Origin: Typhlomys cinereus
Taxonomy: Eukaryota; Chordata; Mammalia; Rodentia; Platacanthomyidae
Direction: 5' to 3'
NCBI GenBank assembly: GCA_023101885.1
Contig: JALPQD010000213.1
Coordinates: 1,063,001-1,127,000 of the forward strand
Length of the DNA stretch: 64,000 nucleotides
Part shown: in pieces, positions 24,151 to 35,480 of the stretch
Numbering within the stretch: the first letter of the stretch is position 1
Layout of the letters: every line of letters begins with the position of its first letter
Program-made: the position numbers and the translations under genes
The notes under the pieces: model-generated
What the model was told of the DNA's origin: nothing
What the model saw: the letters and a program-made list of their open reading frames with translations, nothing else
Database searches by the model: none

Positions 24151-24647
24151 GGGCAGGTCAAAGAATCAGCAATGTTCAGAGACAAAAAAGAGAAAAAGAA
24201 CAAGAGACAGATTGCTAGACAGCCAAAAGTATTGCTGCCAGAGAGACGAAACAAGATAACAGACAGAAGATGCAGCCAAGTGAGGAGATGGCTCGGGCTA
24301 TGAAGTTGCCTGAAATCTTGGACACATGGATTGGTGGATGGAATGGCAGGAGTCTGCCACAGGCTCTATGGGGTTCTCCCCTAAGGGTGAAACTTCCAGA
24401 GGCCTTGGATGAGGAGGCGAGGGGTGTCTGAACACACAGGGAAACAAAAATGTCTTTTGGGCTGAGCATGCAGGATCATTATGCACTTTTAACTTTTATC
24501 CATCAGCTCTTCCGCCCGCCTTAGAGACCCATCTTCTTGCTTCCCCTACTACATCTCTCTGTGCTTTTCTTTCCTTCTACTTTTCTTCTGTGACTCCTAC
24601 TCTTCCTGAATTGTCTTTCACTCCCATACACTTCCTTATGCTCCTTA
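24151..24647. other. Unique non-coding sequence
   Basis: Purine-rich, then pyrimidine-rich (24520-24640). No gene recognised. Confidence 0.45.
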
Positions 24648-24780
24648 CCTTACAATAGGGTTATGTCCTGAAGAACCAATTAAGAGTTGAATATAATGCA
24701 AGTTAAAAATACCTTTAATACAGGTAGCCTATCAAACATCAGCACTTGTCAGTACAGTGCACTGTGAGTGAGGTATTGTG
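24648..24780 (-). mobile_element. MER2-like (Tigger group) DNA transposon fragment
   Basis: ACAATAGGGTTATGTCCTGA, then GAGTTGAATATAATGCAAGT, ACCTTTAATACAGGTAGCCT and ATCAAACATCAGC follow in order the terminal region of MER2, a non-autonomous mariner/Tigger-group element of eutherians. This rests on remembered consensus order, and the copy is diverged. Confidence 0.5.
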
Positions 24781-25189
24781 TTCTACCCCCTGATTGTCTC
24801 TGGCTGTCTGCATTCTAGAATGCTATCCTCTGAGCAAAACAACCACCATCTTTGCTCAGCTATAACTACCTGCAAGAAACCATCACAGTCAGATCTGTTG
24901 ACAATTGACATTTCCTCATTAAGCAGTTTTAGAGCAGCCATGCTTCAAGGCCTTCGAAGGTCTTTGGAGGTTTTTGCTGGTCATCTCCTACTGCTGGGAT
25001 TACCCTGAAGGAACACACCCTAATAATCTGGAGGACCAGTCCCTGTAGGAGCACATCTATTAATGTGCAGGAATTTAATCCTTCACAGATATAAGGTGGC
25101 CAGCTTCCCCCAATCCTCTGTTTATGAAGGAACATGGAGAGGAGTTCTCCATTGCAGATGAACTTAATTTACTCAAACCAAACAGCTCC

Positions 25190-25560
25190 ATGATGAGGTC
25201 ACAAGATCAACTGGGTTGGGCCCCCATGTGAACAAACCAATGAGATGCAAGGGGCCAAAATGCTTCAATCAGGTTTGCAGAACCTGGAGCTAACCAATAA
25301 GGAAAAGCCACTTTTCCAAGGCCAGCCTAACCTTATAAATACCTCTGGTCCTGCCAGCCATTCTTTGGTTCCCTTGCCCCTCGTGGACCCCATGTTTGGA
25401 GTCTGTGAGTTCTCTTCTTTTCTTTCTTCTATAATCCTTCTATGCTGCTCTCATGATTCGATTTCCAGACAGAAGAATACAACGTTTTGGCCCTCTTACC
25501 TCTCATGGAATCACGTCTGTGAGTTCTGTTCTTTATAGTGTTCTGGTTTCACTCTTGAAC
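25190..25560 (+). mobile_element. Possible solo LTR or promoter-like block
   Basis: There are two CCAAT boxes (25237-25241 and 25294-25298), a TATAAATA at 25334-25341 spaced 40 bp from the second, and then pyrimidine-rich sequence with CTTGCCCCTCGTGGACC. This architecture is that of a retroviral U3-R region. I could not fix the LTR ends and no internal gene is seen. Alternatively it is a cryptic promoter. Confidence 0.35.
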
Positions 25561-27439
25561 TCCTGAACACAAGAACCTGGAAAGAGGAGACTCAGAGATA
25601 GACGGGATGGAGAAGGTCACTGAGCCCTTATTGCGGACATCAACTGGTCCCTCATCTACCTCTCAGCTACTTGTATGTAATTGCTCATGGCATGCCTCAT
25701 GGCCTGGTGAGGGGCTGAAGTATATAGACCAATCCACAGAAGAACTTTATCTGTGCAGCTATGGGGAAGCTATCACCCATGTTGAAAACAAGGTGGCTGT
25801 TGAAGTTATCCCGCTACTATAAGTGACTTCTATAAATTCACTGGTTTGCCAAAGTAGAATCTGGTGTAATTGTTATTTTAGTCTGTCATTTAAACCCTGT
25901 TTGGGGTGAATGGTTTGTTTGTTATCTCTTATGTGTCCTGAGAAATCTTATAAACCAAAGATATGATCACAGCTCAAAGGATAATCCCCACCAAATGCCT
26001 GTTGCATAAAGACCTGTATAAAGTCAAAAGGTAGCAGGATGAAACTTGCAAGTCAAAGATTACATTCATTGAGAACCTACTGTGAGCTAACCCTATTTAT
26101 ACACACCAATTACAAATCGGTGCCATGCACCAAGTCAGTGGGTTCCTTAATGATAATTTTTGCTCTCTGAGCTCTGGAAACTCATGGAAGATCATCACCA
26201 GTTTCCTGGTTCAGGATGATGGGAACAGGAAAGTAAGGACAGAGGCTGGTGTGTTACAAAGAATGTCAGAACAATTTGAGAAGGGTTGTGTAGTATTTGT
26301 AGCACTGGGCATCGGGTACTGGAGTGATCTACCTCCATGCCCACGCCAGATGGTCAATCCTGGAACACTCTTGCCTTGAGTGCTTACAAAGTTGTTGTGG
26401 TATGTATGTCAAGGCTTGTGTCAGATGCTTCAGCAAGCTGCGGTGCTGAGTCCAACATGAGTAGAGCTCAAACGCTGGGCTCCGTCCTTCTTCCCGTCAA
26501 CTGACATGGTGGACAGGAAAGTGAGTAAACTGAGTAGACCTCCAATGCTGTTTCTTGTGATTCATTTAAGGAGAAGCCCAGGATCAGAGGGTCCCCTTAT
26601 AAAGCCCTCCTGATGCCGAATGATTTGGTCAAATGGCCACATATTGCACCAATGTTCTTATGGACATTAGACTTTCTGTGAAACACAGCTGAATCATGCA
26701 GCAAATGAATTCCAGAAAACTGTCCTTTGGTCCCTGACCGAGGCTTTGAGGAAAGCCACACAGCTGCCGGCAGCCTGGAGCCAGTGGGTCACGCCAACAA
26801 TGGCTCGTGTGAGGCCAGGGGCAATGTAAGCAAAAGGAACTCTCTCCTTCCTGGAGACATTGTCTTGTTCAGGAGCCCCTGTCGCTTTCACTTAAGGGCT
26901 GTTTAAACTTGGACACGCGTGCTTTCGCTCGGCCTTGACATGGGTCACATTTGGCCGCTCTCCTGGTGGAAGGTGGAAGGAAATTCAGTGTTCAGTAGGT
27001 GGTAGTGTCTGCCTTCCAGTCAACAGCAGAATGTACCCTGGCCCTGAACTGGGGCTGCCTCGGGGTTGCAGAGATCACTTGTTATATTAAAGGAGACTCT
27101 AAATGTCACCGTAACAGCAGAGGACATGCACTGTTTTAATAACAATGTTTGTAGGTTCAAAACCTATTCAAATCCAGCCACTTTCCATGCGCTTCCAGAA
27201 TGATTTGTTTATGTCATGTGGATATTACTTATGCATTTGCTTATTCAGGCCACAACATCTATTAAGCTGTTCTATGCAATGAAATGTCTAGAATTCTCTC
27301 TGAAATTCAGTTAAAAGGCATGAGGAAAATATATAAAACCCCGTGCCTACTGTCTAAAGTTTTCTGACCGCATTCGTAAAACATTCAGTGAGTACCTCCA
27401 GCACACTCAATGCTAGGCATTTGGAGGATATTATGTCTC
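25561..27439. other. Unique non-coding sequence
   Basis: No gene found. 26400-27300 is non-repetitive with more CpG than the surroundings and could be constrained. The 84-codon frame at 26125-26379 shows no domain. Confidence 0.45.
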
Positions 27440-27592
27440 CGCTCTCTTAAGAACTTTCCACTTTCCAGTTGGGCAAATGCAGACTTTGAAATATTAAATG
27501 ACGTGTCCAAGGTCACGTAGCTATTAAGTGGCTAAATGGAATTTCAAGCCAAGTTTGTGACCTTAAACACCATTTCCTTTCTATCGCAATCA
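27440..27592 (-). repeat. MIR element, reverse
   Basis: GACGTGTCCAAGGTCACGTA, then GCTATTAAGTGGCTAAATGG and GTGACCTTAAACACCATT match the complement of MIR core and 3' regions. MIR is a tRNA-derived SINE shared by all mammals. Confidence 0.7.
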
Positions 27593-27689
27593 GATTACAG
27601 AACTGACCAGGACTCCTTTGAAACCGCTAATGTAAAGAATTTAGGGATCATTCACTCTGAGCACACTAAGGAGCAGCAGAGATGAGGCA

Positions 27690-27890
27690 GGGAACAGCAG
27701 TGAAGAGTGGGCCCCAGAGCCCACCTTTCTATATTTGAACCCCAATGCTGTGCCACTATGTCTTGAGTCTGTTACCTTCTCATATCTCAGTTTCTTAGTC
27801 TGTAAAATGGTGATAGAAACGGCAGTTCAGAGCTCAGAGAATTATCATAGAAAGTAAGGAGAGAATGTCTACAAAATGCTTGGCATGCTG
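27690..27890 (+). repeat. MIR element, forward
   Basis: The order GAACCCCAATGCTGTGCCAC, CTTGAGTCTGTTACCTTCTC, ATCTCAGTTTCTTAGTCTGT and AAAATGGTGATAG is the MIR core. It lies about 100 bp from a reverse MIR, so the two face each other. Confidence 0.75.
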
Positions 27891-29489
27891 ATTAGTGTGT
27901 CTCGTGAAGAGAATTTTTATGTTGTTAAACTCATCACAAAGAAAGTCTGGATAGAATTACCTTTAAGAAGTACAAATTAGCAGTGTAAATGTTCAGAAGA
28001 AAAAAGTTACTCTTCAACTCGTGACCTTGGGATTGTATTTTAATCAGGTCTAGTTGTCACTGAAGATTTTTTGAAAAGTCAAGATAGTCATGTTAGCAGC
28101 CACGAGGTTCTTTCCTGTACCTTGTCTTGTGTCAGCTGTCTGATGATACATCACACTGATCTTCTCATAGAATTTTTGCTAGAAAACCTTCTTATCACCC
28201 TTACCTAGTCAGCATATTTTTTCTGCCCCAGATTGCTTTGTTAGTAAGTAACAGGACAAGAATTTCAATCCAGAGCAGTTTTCCCCAAAAGCCAGATGAT
28301 TACCCCCTGAGTTATAGAATCAGGTAGAGCGTGCAGTAGGATATGGAGTAAAGGTAATTCGCTGTCCTTGTATAGAGGTCCTTGTCCTGTTTGGCATCTA
28401 AAGAATGGTCTGTTTCACTCCATGATGCTCCTGCTGAGGCAGGAGGTAGGGAGGAGAGAAGGTTTTGAGAGCAGAAGTGGGCCCTAACTTGAACTCGAAG
28501 TGTCTTTAAGGTCAGGTTAGAAAGTTTAGCTATTGGTTGATAATGAATGTAGAACAACTATCATTTGGGATTTGGAGTGCTAAGTATCCTTTTTTCTTGG
28601 TCCAGATATATTTAAGTAACTGAAAAAAAGAGCTTGAATGACCACCATTTAGCACACTATATTTTAGACATGGACATAGGAATAAATCTTCCTGTCAAGT
28701 ATTATTAAAAATTATAGCTTTTAAAAAAATCTCTCTTAGAAGAGGCTATTTGGAATTTTAGGTGAGTTAAGAATAAAGGCCTTTGCGAAACGGGGAGTTT
28801 TAAGGTGCTATCTTGAATTGTCTGACTCCTGTTCTTCTTTTTCTCCTGTTCCATGAATTCGCATGCATGTAACCACCTAGGAAAGCATTTAAAAATGCAA
28901 CCAGTCACATACGAGCATGAGCTCATGGCAAACTGTACCCCAATCATGGGATTTTACTTTAAATCAAGACTTTGTTATTATCTAGAAAAATCCATCTAGA
29001 ACCTTTTTTCCCCCTGAATACTTAAATATCAGAGCTCTCCTCTCCCCTCATTCCAGATGGTGTATAGTAGGACTCCAGGAACATCTGCTCCTTTTTGATA
29101 TACTAAATTGATATTACCAAACACCAGGAATGCGGCCAGTTAGGAACAGCAGACAGAGACCCATTCCTCTTGCCTTTCAGCAAAGCGCAGGAGACGGGAA
29201 CTCTTAGTCATGGCCTTTGTGGTTTGTTTATTGTTTTAATGAGCCTTGACTTGTAACCACAGCACCATTATGACTGGACTGCACCACAAGGAGAGGAAGT
29301 TCCCGTAATAATAATCCTCCTCCTCCTCACTCATCTTTTTTCATGTTGTCGGAAGTCAGCTTTCTGGCCAGCCATGCTCCCTGGGCTTCCGGAGTTCACT
29401 GGGTCTTTGTTCTTATCAGCAATGCCCAACTGTCTCCTATCCCTTTCCTTTCCTTCAGACTTTTGAGGTCTCAAATATCAAGTTGAGAA
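27891..29489. other. Unique non-coding sequence
   Basis: No gene found. Frames are short. A cluster of three RUNX-type motifs lies at 29218-29288 (see separate entry). Confidence 0.5.
29210..29300. promoter_or_regulatory. Cluster of three RUNX-type motifs
   Basis: TGTGGT at 29218-29223 on the plus strand, and ACCACA (its complement) at 29256-29261 and 29283-29288. A SOX-like ATTGTTT lies at about 29230. RUNX factors bind TGTGGT. Non-repetitive sequence, so enhancer function is possible but only inferred. Confidence 0.3.
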
Positions 29490-29560
29490 GGGATGGAGAT
29501 AGAAAGAGAGGGAGAGAAAGGAGGGAGAGAGAGAGAAAAGAGACAGAGAGAATACAAGAT
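29490..29560. repeat. (GA)n-rich tract
   Basis: Degenerate GAGA and GGGAGAGA purine run. The complement gives serine- and leucine-rich frames that are artefacts. Confidence 0.75.
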
Positions 29561-30059
29561 TTCTCAAGTCGGAACCATACCGGAGAGAAAAAAATGCTAC
29601 CCAGGAAAGGATGGGAGGCATGTTGCTGAAATAACAGCCCCCCCCCACACCGCCTTTCTCTCCTGCCTTTGTCAGTTGTAGATAGAAGTCGATACATTTC
29701 ACATGATTTGCCCTGGAGACCACAGTTATTAAGAAAGTGCCAATAGTATATGTAAGAGGGATGGCTCAGAGCAGGCACGTGTGCGTGAATTGGTATCAAA
29801 CTATACTGGGACTTCATGCGCTTGGGGAATTTTTACCCATGGAATGAGAAGGATGAGCTAGAAGTATTTCGAAATAGACAAGAAAGGCTCAGGAGCCACA
29901 GGCTTCTCATCTGCTCTGCTTTGGAACCAGGTCACTGTTACCCACACCTTTCCTGCTGCTAGGTATGAACTCAGCCTGTGAACATATCGCTGTAAGGTGT
30001 AAATCCTTCTGGTTGGCTTGGGCAGCTTAGAGTGGTTGCCAAAACACACAGGGTTTGGC
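29561..30059. other. Unique non-coding sequence
   Basis: Nothing recognisable except a run of ten C near 29638. Confidence 0.45.
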
Positions 30060-30240
30060 GTTTAAATGAACTCGTAGGTGAATCCTAATCTCGCCGCCGT
30101 TCTCTGGTGTTATTAAGTGCAAGGGCTGGTAATTCCTCTAAGCCTCAAGTTTCCCCACCTACCACGGAGAGAATAATAACTATGACACAAAGATTTTGTG
30201 GTTTAAGAAAGAAATATATATAACACCTGAAATGCAGAGG
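30060..30240 (+). repeat. MIR element
   Basis: AAATGAACTCGTAGGTGAAT, ATTAAGTGCAAGGGCTGG, CTAAGCCTCAAGTTTCCCC and GAGAATAATAACTATGACAC follow the MIR core order. Diverged. Confidence 0.55.
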
Positions 30241-30747
30241 GGCAAACAACAAGCTGCCTTGTCTCAAACCAGGTGGAAAGTATGCCGCAAACAAAGTTGC
30301 TTCTGACCTCCACATATGCATGGTGGAACATGCACCAGTACCCACGTGCACACTCACTGATGCACAGGTGAAGTATGTAAGTCTCAGCCAGATGCAATAT
30401 AGCTTGGCATGGGCAAGTCATCGAGCACTTGAATGAACCTGTGAGAAGTTCGTAACAGAGTTCCATGTGTTCCATCAGGAAGAAGAGAGACCGGAAACAA
30501 AGCAGTATATTAATGTTTGGATTAGTTTTCCATCCTTGAATTGCGACTGTGCTCGGTCTTCTTCCCTGATCATACACAGTGGGCAAGGACTCTTTGGTAA
30601 GAGGGCCAGATATTGTTTTGTGGCACCGTGATTTAGAAGGCAGCAAGAAAGTACTGATTGCAGTGATATCCTTTGGCCTGTGTACCCAATTAGGACTTTT
30701 CAGGAAGAAATATTATAAGAAGGTTAACTTTAAATCACCTTGATTCA

Positions 30748-30890
30748 TGGCGCTGGGGAGATGGCTGAATGGATAAAACACTTGCTGCTTAAGTATGAGG
30801 TTCGGAGCTTGGATCCATGGAAGTTATACTGGAATCCGGAAGGCCGAGATAGGGCAATCCCAGGACAAGCTAGCCTGGCCACAGTTGCTT
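30748..30890 (+). repeat. Old B2/B4-like SINE head
   Basis: GCGCTGGGGAGATGGCTGAA, then AACACTTGCTGCTTAAGTAT and GGTTCGGAGCTTGGATCC form the tRNA-like head with a B-box-like stretch. It continues to CAAGCTAGCCTGGCC and then loses similarity. Older than the SINE 300 bp downstream. Confidence 0.55.
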
Positions 30891-31185
30891 TTTCTTTTTG
30901 CTGGTGTAAGACAACACTCACACAGAATTTAAGGAGAATTATTTGGTTTGTAGCTCCACAGGGAGGATATAGTCCATTATGGAAGAAAAAGTAAAGTGGG
31001 TGGCAGATGCTGGTTGTGGCTCAAGTCACAGCAGGCCTCAGGGAGGCAGAGAGAGCAAGAGACTAACTGCAAGAGGGAGTGAGGCAGGGCTACCAAAACC
31101 TCAAGGTCTACCCACTGTGACACGCCTTTTTCCAGGAAGGTGCCATTTCGCAAATGTGTTATAACCTGCTCAAACATTAACACAG
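30891..31185. repeat. Possible old LTR-like repeat, reverse
   Basis: GAATTATTTGGTTTGTAGC, GGATATAGTCCATTATGGAA and AGGCAGAGAGAGCAAGAGAC resemble reverse-oriented rodent repeats of the type at 14086. Highly diverged. Confidence 0.3.
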
Positions 31186-31510
31186 CTAAAAATGCAAACT
31201 CTTTTTTTATATATATTTTTTTATTATTTATTCAATTGTGCATGTATGCATGTGTGAGCGTGTGTGTATGTGTGTGTAGAACCACGGACGAATTTGGGAA
31301 CCACCATGGACGCCTCCACCTCCTCCTTGTTTACTCTGCCCCGGGATTCACAGGCTCCGCCCTCCCTACCAGGACTGGAAACACAGGCTGCCCCCACTTC
31401 CGCCCAGCATCTATACGTGGGGTCTAGGATCCGAACTCAGGACCTTCTGCCTGTAAGGCAGAGGCTTAACCCTTGAGCCACCTCTTCAGCCCCTAAAAAT
31501 GCAAACTCTT
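31186..31510 (-). mobile_element. Young tRNA-derived SINE, long form, with perfect 18-bp TSD
   Basis: The SINE body is 31204-31492 on the minus strand, about 289 bp. Read in sense it has GGCTGAAGAGGTGGCTCAAG, a B-box GAGTTCGGATCC, a GC-rich body with GGCGGAAGTGGGGGCAGCC and GGCGGAGCCTGTGAATCCC, a CA repeat, and an AATAAATAATAA tail. Identical 18-bp direct repeats CTAAAAATGCAAACTCTT lie at 31186-31203 and 31493-31510, which indicates a fairly recent L1-mediated insertion. Confidence 0.92.
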
Positions 31511-32049
31511 GAGCCTATAGGGAGCAACTTCTATTCAAACCTTGATAGTTAGCTAAACTAGTCAAATTGGCAAGCTTTAGGCTCCACGAGAGACTGCCTC
31601 AATAAATGAAGTGGAATTTGATAAAGGAAGATGCATGGCATAAACCTTGGCCTTTCACACATATGAATACACATATGCATGTGCACTGACACACATACAA
31701 ATTCAATTGGATTCAGAAAAATTAAAGATTGAGAGACCATCTCTCATTTTCTTTCTTTTAATAATACCATTCATGTCTCAGGTGTGAATAGCAGACAAAA
31801 GCAACTTGTCTTTAGTCTATTTCATGTCCCTGGTGACTTAGTGATGGCCAAAGACTTATTTTGTCACTCTTTCTGATAAGTTAGTAAAAAGAACAAACTA
31901 AAACAACAGAAAACACAGACAGTTGATTTATACGATAGGGATGGATTGTCTTCCAGTTTCAGAGGCTAATATGTAGCATAAACTGGCTAGTTGGTTCCTC
32001 ATGAAGACTGAGAGAGACAATCCTTTCAATAGATCCCCAGTGGTTTGCT
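31511..32049. other. Unique non-coding sequence
   Basis: No gene or repeat identified with confidence. Confidence 0.45.
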
Positions 32050-32232
32050 GGCAAGACAGTGTTATCAGAGGACAGTGTGTGTGCCTGTGGAGGCCCAAAG
32101 GTGACTTCAGGAGCCATCCTGGGATTTCCCAGGTTTCGCCTTCCAGAATTCCAAGTGCTGGCCTCCATCATTTTTGCCTGGCTTTTTAACGTGGGATCTG
32201 CTAACATGCAGGCCTGAGCCATCAGCCATCCC
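32050..32232 (-). repeat. Old B4-like SINE fragment
   Basis: CCAAGTGCTGGCCTCCATCA, GCCTGGCTTTTTAACGTGGG and CATCAGCCATCCCA are in the order of a reverse B4/B1-type element. Diverged. Confidence 0.4.
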
Positions 32233-32544
32233 ACACCATTTGATAAGGACACCAGTCAAATGGACTATCGCCCACATATTGACCTTGTCTTGACTTTATT
32301 TACAAATACCCCATTTTCACATAAGGTTACATTCTATTTCAATATGGGGTTTAATTTTGAGTATTAGGTGCTGCGGATTCTACTGCATTTTATAAAAAAA
32401 AACTTAATTCATGACCATCATGACAAATCAATAACGTCTACTTCTTGAGTCTTGGAACATTTGCTTTTGCAATCTAGCCACTATTTCATGAGGTACCTCA
32501 ATGGACTGCCAGAAAAGAACTTGTAGGGGAGCTGAGACTCTGTA

Positions 32545-32912
32545 TTGGTTACTCTTACACGTTACTGTGAGAGAACACCCAAAGTCAAGCAACTTAAGGA
32601 GAGGAAGGGAGATTTATTCAGCTTATGCTTCCAGAGGGGAGACACAGTCTTTCAAGGAGGAAACAGCATGGCTGGCTGGCAAAAGCTGAAGATGGGCTGA
32701 ATCACTGCAGACATCATGGAGGCTAAGATCAGCTTCTTACAAGCTTAAGTACAGATTCACTCACTCTGGCAGTGCGGGGCTAACCAACCTCAAAGCTCCC
32801 CTGGGACTTCCTTCTTCCAACAAGGCTTCACCTCCCAAAGGTGTCACGACCTTCCCAAATACTGGCAGCAGCTTGGGATTCAAGAATCATCTCACATTTC
32901 AAACCATGATAG
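32545..32912 (-). mobile_element. MaLR-type LTR, reverse
   Basis: The plus strand begins GTTACTGTGAGAGAACACC, then GGAAGGGAGATTTATTCAGC. It ends CTTCCAACAAGGCTTCACCT, CCCAAAGGTGTCACGACC and ATTTCAAACCATGA. These are complements of the MaLR 3' and 5' ends (TGTGGTTTGA-type start). No internal region. Confidence 0.6.
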
Positions 32913-34659
32913 ACTCTGCTGACTCACTTCCCCTAATTCAGATAGCTCTGACTCTATTCTAGCAGTGACTAGTTCACTGTCTGAGTGCGCCATCTTGGAA
33001 ACAGATCTGTCAGGTTACTCAGTAGAGTAACCTGCTCACTTCTGTGGAGCAAATCTGTGCGGCTGCTGCTGCTAGTGTTGAAGATTCTGAATCTGATCCA
33101 AAGTTCATACTGCAAGCAAAAGATGTCTGCTGATTTCAGCTGCTGACAGCAGATACGGAACAAGTTGTTACCTGTGAGAAGTGCTGGGGAGAAGACCAAT
33201 TTCTCAAGGAGTGACAACTACCACAGTCAGAGTGGCATGGTGTGGTACTAAGACAACACTGTTCTGGAAAGAGCAATCCTTGGTGCTTTGCTGGTTTGGC
33301 TTCCCCTGACACAAGGGATTTTATTCTTTCATAGCTTGCTCTGTCATGCTTTCATATGAAGACACCTGCACTCTCCTTGCATCTGAGTTTGCCTCTTGGG
33401 AAGGAGAAAGGGTGGGGAATGAATGCACAGGCGAGTTCCCCACTCATCCAAAGTGAACTTTATTGACTTTCATCTCCTTCGTCATGCAGCAGAAAATGGT
33501 GCATAAAAATATCCTGTGGAAGTTAAGTGCTGGGCATTGAATCCAGAGGAAGCAGCAAAGCGAGGGTTGGAATGAGCAAGGAGCAGGGAGTTCAGCTACC
33601 AGCCAGGTTTCTTTCTCTCCTCTTTTAGCACTGTTCTGCTAAAGCTATGTGACACAACAATTAATGTTAAAGGGAGACTTCACAAAAGACAGTCAGGATG
33701 GCCTCTTTTTTGAAAGGGAGATGTTTCAACTCAGGTAATACTGAGAAAAGCAAACTCTTTAACAATCCATACCAAGGCCATCTATCTGCAAGTTAACCAG
33801 CTGGCCAGACTGTTTATGTTCCTTTAAGGCTGGATTGAGAAATGGGCAGAACCAGGCTGAGGGAAGTGAGAGAGGTATTATGAAACAACTGTGGGGGCAC
33901 ATGGGATGTGCTTAGTTCAAGGTATCTAGGTGATCCAGGCTTGCTTGGGGGTGGCATGGAAATTTAAGCCTTGTGTCCTCAGTTCATTTGCTCAACAGAT
34001 ATTGGTTTGCATGTGCCAACCATTATTGTAGACATTAATGATGTCATGGGGAACAGGTCCTAAGGGGGTCTATTCATAGGGAACATTGATTCAGGAAAGA
34101 AAACAGCATAATGTGAAAATAACACACACACACACAGATACATGCAGTTATGCACACATAACTTTAGATTGCAATAAAATAACTAATGAGCAGATGGAAC
34201 TGTCATCACTTTTGGTCCAATGACCTTTAGTCCAGAACCTTATATTTCTCTCTGACTTGCAGAATGAAGTTCAAGTGACTTTTCGTAACATCTAACATCT
34301 CACATTCTACTCCCTATTGTGTTTCTCAAATCATTTTTTTTACTCCCCACTCTTACTCCTCATATCTCATGACTTCAGCCTCATAAGGAGTTGAGGAGAA
34401 GAGGTCTGGGTCAGACTACTTGTGTTCAAATCTCAGTCATTCCATTCAGTAGTCTTTCAACCCTGGGTCTGAGCACCAACTTCTGATGCAAGACCAGAAG
34501 CTTTCTGTCTGAACCTGTGATTAAAAATCAGATGGGACTGTGGACATGAGAGCATAGAGCTCATGATAAACAAATCTATGATTTCCTTACTGGTGTTAAT
34601 AGTTAATGGCCAAATTTTGCAAGGGTGTTTTATACATATATGCACATATACACACACAT
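32913..34659. other. Unique non-coding sequence
   Basis: No gene found. A MIR-like snippet may occur at 34395-34460 (GGTCTGGGTCAGACTACTTG). Confidence 0.45.
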
Positions 34660-34661
34660 AC

Positions 34662-34735
34662 ATTTACATAGACAGATGATAATCAGACAGATGAGAGATA
34701 GATAAATAATAATAGCTGAGATAAATGGATGATAA
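34662..34735. repeat. GATA-rich degenerate microsatellite
   Basis: Interrupted GATA/GATGA units: GACAGATGATAATCAGACAG, then AGATAGATAAATAATAATAG. Confidence 0.65.
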
Positions 34736-34879
34736 ATCATTTGAAAGTGATTCTATTTTAACTTGGAATATATTTGTCTTTCTTCCACATAAGAAGACTT
34801 GGACAGTGCCTATGTTACTTTGCATGCACAATTGATAGATGCTGAATGCAATATATTCCACTTGCTGGTGTGCCTCATT

Positions 34880-35480
34880 GTGGATAGCCAAGATCCTTAG
34901 CAGGCCAGAATGCTGTTTCAGAGGGCTCAGAATGGTTAATTAGGAGCCTGTTACGCCAAAGCTGGGAAGAAGGGCACTCTTTATCTTCAGGAACTGCAGG
35001 TGGGAGCTGTGTCAGGAGACACCAAGCGTGCCAGTTGGCAGCATTAGAATTCAGAGACAGAGTGATCTGTAATGATCGTCTTCCTCACAGCCTGGGCAGG
35101 AGGTGTTCCCGGCTCCCAGGACACCTTGTTGAACCCTTTATCATTTAAATATCATTCCAGTGGGGCAGAAAAAAGGGACCAAATACTGAAAATAAAAGTT
35201 AATTAAAAAATAAAATCAAGAGAAATGGGTCTCCGCGGCCACCTCTGCGGCAGAGGCCACCTGCCATGAGGCATCCCTCGGTCTATAAACCCGAGATTGG
35301 AGGCGATTGGCGCTTCCATTGTTTAAATTTTAATGCCCGCTATCTGGTCTCACTGCCTTAGCTGTTGCAGACAGAGGCTGCCACAAGAATAAGTCCCTCA
35401 TTCAGAGAAACGTAAGTGCCCCAAGAGCAGGACTGATCCTCTGAGGGTTATAGTCCTTCTTCGGGGAATTACCTCCTGCA
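34880..35480. promoter_or_regulatory. Candidate conserved non-coding element
   Basis: This block is free of recognisable repeats and has local GC and CpG content above its surroundings. It contains a CAGGTG E-box (34997-35002) and a bipartite pair CACCT (35240-35244) and CACCTG (35258-35263), plus AT-rich homeodomain-like stretches (GTTAATTAAAAA at about 35200). ZEB-family repressors are known to bind CACCT plus CACCTG pairs. Function is inferred only. Confidence 0.35.

Noticed and set aside
30203..30646. 147-codon minus-strand frame
   Set aside because: Partly overlaps a MIR, has no recognised domain and no splice or start context that would support it.
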